From the NCBI GenBank assembly GCA_030762895.1, contig JAUPTC010000075.1, positions 1-64,000 of the forward strand: a stretch of DNA of 64,000 bases, read 5' to 3'. The stretch is from Sophora flavescens (lineage: Eukaryota; Streptophyta; Magnoliopsida; Fabales; Fabaceae). A model generated the notes under the pieces. It had not been told where the DNA came from. It saw nothing but the letters and a program-made list of their open reading frames with translations, and did not search any database. Every line of letters starts with the position of its first letter. The first letter of the stretch is position 1. The position numbers were made by a program, and so were the translations under genes. Positions 11,001 through 21,528 of this stretch are shown here, piece after piece.

Positions 11001-11928
11001 TGATGACAACCAAATGGTGAGGTTGCCTTTGATGATCTTTTTTGGTTGAATTTTAACAATTACAAATCCAAGTCAGAATTGAGTTGTAACATAAAAGGAA
11101 GAAAATATGAAAATGGTGAAGATTAGAGATGGTGATGGCGCCACAAACTAGAGAGTTTGTTAAGCCAAGTGAGGTTCGCCACAAGAATCGTGGATTCTTG
11201 ATAAGAACAAGATGGCTCAACCAAGAACCAAAGAGAGACAATTCCCTCACAAATGGATTTAATCCAAATTCAACATCCAAGTTACCATTTCATGTGTTTA
11301 GGCATGTTACATATAGGGGTGTGGCTGCCAACATTTGGCTTCACCCTTTGTCTTCCCAATGATTCCATAACCCCCACATAACTAGCCTATTCATGACTTA
11401 CTAAATTCACACTTAACTCAACCACTTAATAGTGACTTATTACCCTCTCTCTATCATTATGTAGCAGCCACACTTATTTCTCAAATTAAAAGTGTAACTC
11501 CCACATAATTAACAAAACATAAAAAGTCTAAAAACTTAAAGGAGTTACTATTGGTATGCAAACCAACAAGATTCCTCCCACTATGCACCCAAATTCGAAA
11601 TTCTTCATAAAACCCAAGTTTATTGCACTTTATTTACTTGAAATAAACTAGAAAATGATAATATGGGAAGTGGACGACCAAGCCCATCATGGGTCTTCAA
11701 GTTGGATGAGATAAGTAACCATTTTGTCCTCCACTCCATCAAGACTTGAACTTGGGCTTGTTTCCGTCAAGGTTGACACTATTTGGTTTAGAACTTCTTG
11801 GGCTTTCTTGGTTCTTGCTCTTGTCTTAGACCCACCAAGTCCTTTTAGTGCTCCTTGGTCCATGCTCCTTATTGGGCTCATATCATTCTTGATGACAAGT
11901 TGGCTTGCCCCCCCCTTGGCTCATATCA
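11001..11928 (-). repeat. Array 1 LTR 5 (terminal)
   Basis: 928-bp LTR forming the right edge of array 1. Its outer terminus (TGATATGAGCC on the minus strand) is complete and touches telomere-like repeats with no internal region or polypurine tract beyond it, so this edge is a genuine integration boundary. A target-site duplication cannot be tested because the other end of the array is truncated. Confidence 0.85.
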
Positions 11929-13236
11929 AAACCCTAAACCCTAATTTTGACCCAAAACCCTAAATTTTACTCGAAACCCTAATTTTAACCCAAATCCCTA
12001 ATTCTAACCCTATTTTTGACCCAAAACCCTCTTTTTAACTCAAAACCCTAATTCAAACCCTAAACCTAATTTTGACCCTAAACCCTAATTTTGACCCAAA
12101 GCCCTACTTTTGACCCAAAACCCTAATTCTGACTCCAAACCCTATTTTAAACCCAATACCATAATTTAGACCCAAAACCCTAATTCAAACCCTAAACCCT
12201 AATTTTGACCCTAAACCCTAATTTTGATCCTAAACCCTAAATTTGACCCATAACCTAATTCTAACCCTAATTTAGACCCAAAACCCTTATTCTAACCCTA
12301 TTTTTGTCCCAAAACCCTTTTTTTAATTCAAATCCCGAAACCTTGATTTTGACCCAAAACCCAAATTTTGACCCAAAACCCTAATTCTAACCCTATTTTA
12401 GACCCAAAACTCTAATTCTAACCCTATTTTTGTCCAAAAACCCTAAATCAAACCCTAAACCCAAATTTGGACACAAAACTATTATTTAGACCCAAAACCC
12501 TAATTTGGACCCCAAAACCTAAATTTTGACTCAAAACCCTAATTTAAACCCAAAACCCTAATTCTAACCCTAATTTAAACCCAAAACCCTAATTCAAACA
12601 CAAAAATTTAAATTTCGACCCTAAACCCTAAATTTAACCCAGAACCCTAAATTTGACCCATAACCCTAATTTAAACCCAAAGCCTATTGGCCCAAAACCC
12701 TAACTCGAACCCTATTTTAATTCAAACCCTAAACCCAAATTTTGTCCCTAAACCCTAAATTTGACCCAGAATCCTAATTTGGAACAGAAACCCTAATTTT
12801 AACCCAAATCCCTAATTCTAACCCTATTTTTGACCCAAAACCCTCTTTTTAACTCAAAACCCTAATTTTGACCCTAAACCCTAATTTTGACCCAAAGCCC
12901 TAATTTTGACCGAAAGGCCTAATTCTGACCCAAAACCCTATTTTTAACCCAATACCCTAATTTAGACCCAAAACCCTATTTTTAACCCAAAACCCTAATT
13001 TTAACCCAAAGCCCTAATTTTGATCAAAAACACTAATTCTAACCCAAAACCCTAATTTAGACTCGAAACCCTATTTTTAACCCAAAACCATAATTCAAAC
13101 CCTAAACCCTAATTTTGATCCTAAACCCTAAATTTGACCCAAAACCGTAATTTTGACCCAAAACACCAATTCTAACCCTATTTTTTTTCCCAAAACCCTT
13201 TTTTTAACTCAAAACCCTAAACCTTAAATTTGACCC

Positions 13237-14088
13237 ATAACCCTAATTTTGACCCAAAACCCTAATTTTAGACCAAAACCCTAATTTTAACCCAAAGCCC
13301 TAAGTTTGACCCAAAACACTAATTCAAACCCTAATTTTGAAACTAAACCCTAAATTTGACACAGAACCCTAATTTTGAAAACCCTATTTTTAACACAAAA
13401 TCCTAATTCTAATCCTATTTTTGACCCAAAACCCTATTTTTAATTCAAAACCATAATTCAAACCCTAAACACTGATTTTGACCCAAAACCCTAATTTGGA
13501 CCCAATACCAAAATTTTAACCCAAAACCTTAATTCTAACCCAAAGCCCTAGTTTTGACCCAAAACCCTAATTCAAACTATAATTTTGACCCTAAACCCTA
13601 AATTTGACCCAGAACTCTAATTTTGATCTGAAACCCTAATTTTAACACAAAACCCTAATTCTAACCCTATTTTGACCCAAAACCCTATTTTTAACTCAAA
13701 ACCCTAATTCAAACCCAAAACCCTAATTTTGACCCAAAACCATAATTCTAACACTATTTTTGCCGAAAAACTCTATTTTAAACTCAAAACCCTAAACCCT
13801 AATTTGGACCCTAAACCCTAAATTTGACCCAGAACCCTAATTAGGACCCGAAACCGTAATTTAAACCCAAAACCCTAATTCTTACCTTATTTTTTACCCT
13901 AAACCTTATTTTTAACTCAAAATCCTAACCCTAATTTTAAACCCTAAACCCAAATTTTAACCCAAAACCCAAATTTTAACCCCCAAAGCCCTAATTTTGA
14001 CCCAAAACCCAATTTTAAACTCAAAACCCTAATTCAAACCCTAAATCCTAATTTTGATCATAAACCATAATTTTAACCCAAAACCCTA
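13237..14088 (+). repeat. Telomere-like block, segmental duplication copy 1
   Basis: About 850 bp that reappears in the same variant order at 16422-17235. The irregular succession of variants (for example TTAGACC, GACACAGAACC, ATTAGGACCCG) is shared, which excludes chance similarity of short repeats. Copy 1 carries two short stretches missing from copy 2. Confidence 0.75.
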
Positions 14089-16421
14089 TTTTTAACCCAA
14101 AGCCCTAATTTTGACCCGAAACCCTAATTTTTATTTTTAACTCAAAACCTTAATTTAAACCCTGAACTCTAATTTTGACCCAAAACCCTAATTTGGACAC
14201 AATACCAAAATTTTAACCCAAAACACTAATTCTAATCCAAAGCCCTAATTTTAACCCAAAACACTAATTCAAACTCTAATTTTGACCCTAAACCCTAAAT
14301 TTGACCCAAAACCCTAAATTTGATCCGAAACCCTAATTTTAACTCAAAACCCTAATTTGAACCCTATTTTGACCCAAAACCATATTTTTAACTCAAAACC
14401 CTAATTCAAACCCTAAACCCTAATTTGGACCCAAAACCATAATTCTAACCCTATTTTTGACCCAAAACCATATTTTAAACTCAAAACCCTATTTCAAACC
14501 CTAAACCCTAATTTTGACCCAGAACCCTAATTTTTAACCGAAACCCTACTTTTAACCCAAAGCCCTAATTTTGACCCAAAACCCTAATTCACACCCTAAT
14601 TTTGAAACTAAACCCTAAATTTGACACAAACACAAAACCCTAATTCCAACTCTATTTTTGACCCAAAATCCTATTTTTAACTCAAAACCCAAATTCAAAC
14701 CCTAAATCTTAATTTTGACCCAAAAACCCTAATTTGGAACCAAAACCCAAAATTTGACACAAAGCCCTAATTTTAACCCAAAGCCTAATTTTGACCTAAA
14801 ACTCTAATTTTAACCCTATTTTTGACCCAAAACCCTATTTTAAACTCAACCATATTTCAAACCATAAACCCTAATTTTGACACTAAACCCTAAATCTGAC
14901 CCATATGACCGAAACCCTAATTTTAAACCAAAACCCTAATTATAACCCTATTTTTTACCCAAAACCCTATTTTTAACTCAAAACCTTAATTCTAACACTA
15001 AGCCTTAATTTTGACCCAAAACCCTAATTTGGACCCAATTCCCTAATTTTAACCCAAAACCCAAATTTTAACCCCCAAAGCCATTATTTTGATCCTAAAC
15101 CCTAATTTTAACCCAAAGCCCTAATTTTGACCCGAAACCCTAATTTGAACCCAAAACCCTATTTCTAACCCAGAACCCTAATATTGACCCGAAACCCTAA
15201 TTCTAACCCAAAACCCTAATTTTGACCCTTATACCTAAATTTGACACAGAACCCTAATTTTGACCTGAAACCCTATATTTTGATCCAAAACCCTAATTTG
15301 GACCAAAAACCATAATTTTGACCCAAAACCCTAATTTAAACCAAAGCCCTAATTTTGACCCGAAACCCTAATTTTTACCCAAAACCCTATTTGTAACTCA
15401 AAACCCTAATTCAAACCTTAAACCCTAATTTTGATCGTAAACCCAAAATTTGACCCAAAAACCTAATTTTGATCCAAAAACCTAATTATAACCCAAAACC
15501 CTAATTCTCACCCTATTTCTGACATAAAACCTTTTTTTTAACTAAAAAGCCAAATTCAAACCCTAAACCCCTTTGTTGGACCCAAAACCCCAATTTTAAC
15601 CCAAAGCCCTAATTCTGACCCAAAATACTATTTCTAACCCTAAATTTGACCTAGAACCCTAATATTGACCCGAAACCCTAATTCTAACACAAAACCCTAA
15701 TTTTGACCCTAAAACCTAAATCTGACACAGAACCCTAATTTTGACCCGAAACCCTAAATTTTGATCCAAAACCCTAATTCTTGTCCTATTTTTGACCCAA
15801 AACCCTAATTTGGACCAAAAACCATAATTTTGACTCAAAACCCTAATTTTAACCCAAAGCCCTAATTTTGACCCGAAACCCTAATTTTAACCCAAAACCC
15901 TAATTCTAACCATATTTTTTACCCAAAACCATATTTTTAACTCAAAACCTTATTCCAACCCTAAACCCTAATTTGGACCCAAAACCATAATTCTAACCCT
16001 ATTTTTGACCCAAAACCCTATTTTAAACTCAACACCCTATTTAAAACCCTAAACCCTAATTTTGACCCAAATCACTAAATTTGACCCAGAACCCTAATTT
16101 TTACCCGACGCCCTACTTTTGACCCAAAGCCCTAATTTTGACCCAAAACCCTAATTTTGATCTGAAACCCTATTTTTAACACAAAACCCTAATTTTGACC
16201 CAAAACCCTAATTTTGACCCGAAACCCTATTTTTAATTCAAAACCCAAATCAAACCCGTAAACCTTAATTTTGAACCAAAACCCTATTTTGGACCCAAAG
16301 CCCTAATTTTGACCCAAAACCCTAATTCTAACCCTATTTTTGACCCAAACCCTGTTTTAAACTCAAAACCCTATTTCAAACCCTAAACACTAATTTTGAC
16401 CCAAAACCCTAAATTTGACCC

Positions 16422-17235
16422 TTAACCCTAATTTTGACCCAAAACCCTAATTTTAGACCAAAACCCTAATTTTAACCCAAAGCCCTAAGTTTGACCCAAA
16501 ACACTAATTCAAACCCTAATTTTGAAACTAAACCCTAAATTTGACACAGAACCCTAATTTTGAAAACCCTATTTTTAACACAAAATCCTAATTCTAATCC
16601 TATTTTTGACCCAAAACCCTATTTTTAACTCAAAACCATAATTCAAACCCTAAACACTAATTTTGACCCAAAACCCTAATTTGGACCCAATACCAAAATT
16701 TTAACCCAAAACCTTAATTCTAACCCAAAGCCCTAGTTTTGACCCAAAACCCTAATTCAAACTCTAATTTTGACCCTAAACCCTAAATTTGACCCAGAAC
16801 CCTAATTTTGATCAGAAACCCTACTTTTAACTCAAAACCCTAATTCTAACCCTATTTTGACCCAAAACCCTATTTTTAACTCAAAACCCTAATTCAAACC
16901 CAAAACCCTAATTTTGACCCAAAACCATAATTCTAACACTATTTTTGCCGAAAAACTCTATTTTAAACTCAAAACCCTAAACCCTAATTTGGACCCTAAA
17001 CCCTAAATTTGACCCAGAACCCTAATTAGGACCCGAAACCGTAATTTAAACCCAAAACCCTAATTCTTACCTTATTTTTTACCCTAAACCCTAACCCTAA
17101 TTTTAAACCCTAAACCCAAATTTTAACCCCCAAAGCCCAAATTTTGACACAAAACCCAATTTTAAACTCAAAACCCTAATTCAAACCCTAAATCCTAATT
17201 TTGATCATAAACCATAATTTTAACCCAAAAACCCT
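16422..17235 (+). repeat. Telomere-like block, segmental duplication copy 2
   Basis: Partner of 13237-14088, about 3.2 kb away. It ends exactly where the block breaks into the array 2 LTR. Confidence 0.75.
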
Positions 17236-18087
17236 ATGATGGCGCCACACACTAGAGAGTTTGATAAGCCAAGTGAGGTTCGCCACAAGAATCCTGGATT
17301 CTTGATAAGAACAAGATGGCTCAACCAAGAACCAAAGAGAGACAATTCCCTCACAAATGGATTTAATCCAAATTCAACATCCAAGTTACTATTCAACATG
17401 AAAATGGAGTGTACAAATAGAGTATTAGGCTGCCAACTTTTTGGCTTCCAAAAGAGATCATAACCCCCACAATAATTAGCCTAATCATGTCACTAAATGA
17501 CTCACTAATTCCCTCCTTAACTCAGCCTCTAATGGTGAGTTTATTATTCTCTCATAACCATCATTATGTGGCTGCCACACTTTACTTCTCATATTAAAAA
17601 GTGCAACTCCCACATAATTAACAAAACAATAAACAAACTAATAACTTATAGGAGTTACTATTGGCATGCAAACCAAAGATTCCTCCTACTAAGCTCCCAA
17701 ATTCGTGTACAACATGGACTTAAGTGGGCTTGACCCATTTCCAACACTTAGCCAATTTGGACACACACACATAACCCATTACACTTATTGAATTAAAATA
17801 AAACAACTAAGTGGACTCATAACTAGAGCACGCCCCATTTGAAAATGATCATGGGTCTTCTAGTTGAATGAGATAGGTCATCAATTGGGGCTCCATTCCA
17901 TTTGGTCTCATTCTTGGGCTTGCTTCTATCAAAATAGCCCCCATGTAATTAAGAGCTTGTTGGGATTTCTTGTGTCTAACTTTTGTCATGGGCCCACCAA
18001 GTACTTGATTTGATTCTTGATCCATGGTCTTCATTGGGCTCAAATAATTCTTGTTGGAAATTGGACTTGCCCCCCCCCCCCCCCATG
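17236..18087 (-). repeat. Array 2 LTR A, truncated, interrupted by the gag-only element
   Basis: Minus-strand LTR of array 2 type. Its 3' end (U5 side) is lost at the telomere-like junction. Its first 15 bp (minus sense) are separated by the 4.4-kb insertion and lie at 22474-22488, counting the duplicated CCATG. Its G-run is the long C tract at 18071-18084. Confidence 0.8.
18083..18087. repeat. Target-site duplication, left copy (CCATG)
   Basis: CCATG directly before the LTR start TGATATGAG; the same five bases follow the 3' LTR at 22474-22478. Five bases is the usual duplication for Ty3/gypsy integrase. Confidence 0.9.
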
Positions 18088-19032
18088 TGATATGAGCCAA
18101 GGAGGGGCAAGTCTACAACATTTCAACAAAGATGATGTGAGCCCAATTTGGAGCATAGTTCAAAGAAGCTTTAACTCCAATGTTGATTCTCTTAATGGAC
18201 ATAAGCCCAAGTTCAAGTCAAATTAGCCCAAATGCACAACTTTGCTCATTCAAATGGAGGAAGCATGAAGTGGGGCTGATTTGGTTCAAGGTCCAAGTCA
18301 TTTTAGTTTATTATTTTTCAATAAATAAGTGAAGAATCATGCAAGTGGGGTCCCTAGCATATTCCACACGAATTTGGATGTTTCTAGTTGTTAGAAGTTT
18401 GAATTTTGAGTGTTTTATGGTGAGAATAAAAGTTGTAAATTGTGGGAGTTACACTTTTAATGTGAGAGGCAAGTGTAACACCCACAATAATGAGAGTTAT
18501 GGCTTGGTGGCTGCCTTGATGGTTTTTGGTAGCTATTCAAGTGGGATTTAAGTTGGAATTTCGTTTTTTTCATTTGGTGGCTGAATTAGAATTAGTCTTA
18601 AGTGAATTATTAGTATCATAATTAGGCTATTCAAGTGGAGGTTTCATTTTATCTTTGGATGCCAAGAGTTTGGCTGCCATACTATATGTAAAACGAAAAT
18701 TCATATGAAATAACAAGTTTGATGTTGTTGGAATTTATCCAAATTAGTGAGAAGTGTTTCTCCTAAGTTCTTGGTTGAACCAAGATTGAGTTCTTATCAA
18801 GAATCTCCAAATTCTTGTGGCGAACATCACTTGGCTTATCAAACAATTTCCATTGTTTGTGGCGCCTTCATCATCTCTATCTCTTCCACTTTCTTCTTTC
18901 TTCTTCAACTTTTGTTTTTTTACTTAAATCTGAAATTGATTTGGTCTTTGTTCTGGAACCAAAGTGGCACAACACTAAATGAATTTCAATCAAAAAGATC
19001 ATTTCAAGGCAACCACAAGTTGGTTGTTATCA
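18088..19032 (+). repeat. 5' LTR of gag-only element
   Basis: 945 bp, TGATATGAGCC...GTTGTTATCA. Differs from the 3' LTR by a G/C change near 18751 and a T/G change in a T-run near 18920. Contains GGCGCC at 18861 and the diverged CAAGAAT...ATTCTTG hairpin just upstream. Confidence 0.93.
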
Positions 19033-19034
19033 TT

Positions 19035-19046
19035 TGGTATCAAAGC
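19035..19046 (+). promoter_or_regulatory. Primer-binding site of gag-only element
   Basis: TGGTATCAAAGC two bases after the 5' LTR. It has the same single mismatch to initiator tRNA-Met as the array elements and the autonomous copy. Confidence 0.8.
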
Positions 19047-19656
19047 TCAGGCTTTGATTGAAATTGTGTTGTGGTTTTCGTTTTCTTCTTTGTTCTTCTT
19101 CTACACCATTTTGTTCTTTTCTTTCTAAATCAAAAACCAACAAAAAAAATTACTACTTTGATTCAGTTTTGAAGGGAAAAAAATTCGTGGCTATTGTTTG
19201 ATCATACACAAGTGTACAAGTTTGATTCTTCTCTTCAAAGTTAAAAAAAAAAAAAATCTGGGCGAAAATTATAAAAAAAAATAAAATTGTTCTTGAAGTC
19301 TTGGAGAAAAGAGAAGAGAAAGTTCTATTTGGGCAATTTGTGTTCTAGAAAATATTTCCCTTCTTTCCTTTATTTCCTTATTCCAAACCTTTTCCTTTCT
19401 AGCCTTTCTTTCCTTGTTCCATTGTTTGCTAAGTTTTTGTGATTTTTGTTGCTTGATTTTGGAATTTTTGTGTTTGTTGTCTTGATTCCTCTAAGAACTC
19501 AAGGAGAACATTTGAGAGGAAAAAGGCAAGAGTGAAAAAAAAAATACATTTTGTGTGGAAAAAGCCATTAGAGAGAAAATTCATTGAGTGCACAAGTGAG
19601 GGAGTGTAGTGAGGAATTTTATAATTTCTTGTTATATTTTGATCTTGTGTGTTCAA
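19047..19656 (+). other. Untranslated leader of gag-only element
   Basis: About 610 bp of A/T-rich, T-run-rich leader. It is similar in reverse orientation to the leaders of array units and of the autonomous element, including the TTGTGTGGAAAAAGCC stretch. A packaging signal would be expected here but cannot be pinpointed. Confidence 0.6.
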
Positions 19657-21417
19657 ATGATGGCAGTCCATGAAGATAATCCTCCATTCTCTCCAAAGTA
19701 CTCATCTCTTCATGCTACAATGGCCACTCAAATTCAAAATATTCAAAGGCAAATGGAGCAAATGCAAGCCAAGTATGATAGACATCTTACCATCCTTCAA
19801 AATCGTGATGATAGATATAGAGGAAGGAGGCTTGATAGAGAAATTGAAGGGGTCGACGTCAAAGTCTCTACATTTCATGGGAAGAATGATCCTCAAGTCT
19901 ATTTGAAATGGGAGATGAAGATGGAGCAATTCTTTCAATCTAACTCATACAATGAAAGAAACAAAGTGAAGGTAGCATCTCTCCAACTTAAAGACTATGC
20001 ACATGTTTGGTGGAGTGAATTGCAAAAAGAAAGAAGACATGTGAAGCCTATTGAGACTTGGGCCGAAATGAAAAAAATCATGAGGAGAAGACATGCTCCA
20101 AACCATTACCATGAAGATCTTCACAACAAGTCAAAGAAAGAGGGCAACACCTCAACCTCTACGGTGTCTTTGGCAAGTACTCATGAAAAGAAAACTTTGG
20201 AAGTCTATCCAAATTTGGGAGAGCAAGAGAGAAAACAAAAAGAGAGAGAAGAAAAGAAAGAAAATGAGAATGGGAAAAAGAGTGAAAAAAAGAGTGAAAG
20301 GAATGAAGTAAGAATTGAGAGTAAAATTGAAGTAAAAGAGAATGAAAAAGATGAGAGTAAGAAAAAAAATGAGAGAAAAGAAAAAGAAGAGGGCAAAACA
20401 AAAAGTAAGGAGGAAAAAGAAAATGATTGTTTTGATGTTTTTCCTAACTCTTTGCCTACTTGTGTTGATTCTCTTTTGAAGGAAATCAAAGATGTTCCTC
20501 CAATGGAAGTTTGCAAGACAACCACCATAATGGAAGAGATAATCCCAAGGGAAGTACCCCATTGTTTGGGAACTTTCATGGTTTCCCAAAATTATGGGTA
20601 TCTTAACACAAAATTTGGTAAATTGCATGGGTCTTGTTTTTCTTCTACATTTGATGGGAATGAAATTTTGCTTGATGAATTGCATGACTCGTATCATCTT
20701 CCTAAGATTGATTTGAGAATTATAAACCAAGATTTAAATGAATTCCTTGATAAATGTGTTGTTATGCTTTCTAATAATCACTTGATTTATCACAAAAAAT
20801 TTGAGGAACATGTTGGATTTCATAAAGAAAGTTTGTTTGCTAACTTGCTCACATATTCTTTTGAACAAAATAAAGTTAGCATCTTGAGGTTTGTTATGAG
20901 CTCAAAGGGTTTGCATGTCATGATAATTGATGGGTTAACTACTATTCCTCTTTTTACTCTACCCATTCTTCCAAATTCTTTGAAGCTTTTATATGATGGT
21001 TCTAATGTGTTTGAAAGGATTGTCTTATTTCACGAAAGGCCAAACCTTGTTTGTAATGAAGAAAATGTCCATGATGCTCAACTTTCTTGGAAATCTCTTA
21101 AAAGAGAAAGTACATTTTCTTGTATGACCTTGTTCAAGCCAAGAAATGTAAACTTGAAATTAGAATTTCATAAGAGATATAATTTTTTGGTCATAATTCA
21201 TTATCTTGGCTATGAATGTGTTGGAATGTTGATAGTACAAGATGGAAATTTGTTACACCCAATTGCGACATTTGATGATTTCTATCAATTTCCATTTGAT
21301 CCCGGAGGTTGGGTGTGTGAACATAAAAAGAATAAAAGGTTTCCCAATAAAAGGAAATCAAGGGTCCATTCTAGCAGATATGGGCTATTGCATGCTGTAA
21401 GGAGAATAAATAAATAA
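19657..21417 (+). CDS. Gag-like protein with unknown C-terminal domain (586 aa)
   Basis: Structural protein of the gag-only element. I start at the MM of 19657, which aligns with the MANNEDSPP start of the autonomous gag at 56299; an upstream in-frame ATG at 19609 adds 16 hydrophobic residues without a counterpart. Residues about 20-50 are a Gln-rich coiled coil (QIQNIQRQMEQMQ). Residues 65-160 match the first half of the plant gypsy Gag domain (VDVKVSTFHGKNDP, DYAHVWW, TWAEMKKIMRRR). The second half of Gag and the CCHC zinc knuckle are missing, replaced by a Lys/Glu-rich stretch (about 185-255). Residues about 275-325 share the PREV-H-LGT-MV-Q-YGYLNTKF module with array 2 units. Residues 330-586 are unrecognised, ending in a basic segment (PFDPGGWVCEHKK). 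The frame is open throughout. Confidence 0.8.
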   Translation: MMAVHEDNPPFSPKYSSLHATMATQIQNIQRQMEQMQAKYDRHLTILQNRDDRYRGRRLDREIEGVDVKVSTFHGKNDPQVYLKWEMKMEQFFQSNSYNERNKVKVASLQLKDYAHVWWSELQKERRHVKPIETWAEMKKIMRRRHAPNHYHEDLHNKSKKEGNTSTSTVSLASTHEKKTLEVYPNLGEQERKQKEREEKKENENGKKSEKKSERNEVRIESKIEVKENEKDESKKKNERKEKEEGKTKSKEEKENDCFDVFPNSLPTCVDSLLKEIKDVPPMEVCKTTTIMEEIIPREVPHCLGTFMVSQNYGYLNTKFGKLHGSCFSSTFDGNEILLDELHDSYHLPKIDLRIINQDLNEFLDKCVVMLSNNHLIYHKKFEEHVGFHKESLFANLLTYSFEQNKVSILRFVMSSKGLHVMIIDGLTTIPLFTLPILPNSLKLLYDGSNVFERIVLFHERPNLVCNEENVHDAQLSWKSLKRESTFSCMTLFKPRNVNLKLEFHKRYNFLVIIHYLGYECVGMLIVQDGNLLHPIATFDDFYQFPFDPGGWVCEHKKNKRFPNKRKSRVHSSRYGLLHAVRRINK

Positions 21418-21513
21418 ATAAAAAGTCTTTGATATTTTCTTACTTTCAATATGCCATCTATGTCTTTCATTTGATGTAGGGATTGAAGTAATAAATTCGA
21501 GGACGAATTTTCT

Positions 21514-21528
21514 TAAAGAAGGAGGGTA
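21514..21528 (+). promoter_or_regulatory. Polypurine tract of gag-only element
   Basis: AAAGAAGGAGGGTA immediately before the 3' LTR. The upstream AATTCGAGGACGAATTT is also conserved at this place in array 2. Confidence 0.85.

Larger units (their letters stand above)
1644..11928 (-). mobile_element. Array 1: LTR-sharing tandem array of non-autonomous Ty3/gypsy elements, 2.22-kb period
   Basis: Five minus-strand LTRs of 925-928 bp alternate with four complete internal regions of about 1,294 bp and one truncated one, so neighbours share an LTR. Each unit keeps LTR ends TGATATGAG...TGTCATCA, a primer-binding site, a short open frame and a polypurine tract. gag capsid, protease, RT and integrase are absent. 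The right end is the exact LTR terminus (11928), abutting telomere-like DNA. The left end is cut inside a leader region at the minisatellite. This arrangement is expected from unequal recombination between LTRs, not from five insertions. Confidence 0.85.
11929..17235. repeat. Degenerate telomere-like repeat block (5.3 kb)
   Basis: Built from AAACCCTAA motifs alternating with TTTTGACCC, TTCTAACCC or TTTTTAACTC, with an average period of about 18 bp. The CCCTAAA core is the Arabidopsis-type plant telomere repeat in C-strand orientation, but uninterrupted telomere runs are at most about two units, so it is an interstitial, telomere-derived minisatellite and not a chromosome end. It has internal long-range duplications and no open frame. 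Left edge: array 1 LTR terminus. Right edge: cut into an array 2 LTR. Confidence 0.88.

Noticed and set aside
11929..17235. A true telomere or chromosome end
   Set aside because: Perfect CCCTAAA runs are at most about two units, the sequence is highly degenerate, and it continues into retrotransposon DNA on both sides.
17236..18087. LTR of the gag-only element in opposite orientation
   Set aside because: It belongs to array 2 by sequence. The CCATG duplication shows it is the insertion target.
19609..19656. Upstream ATG extending the gag-like protein by 16 residues
   Set aside because: The extension is hydrophobic, lies in the leader and has no match to the autonomous gag start, whereas the MM at 19657 does.
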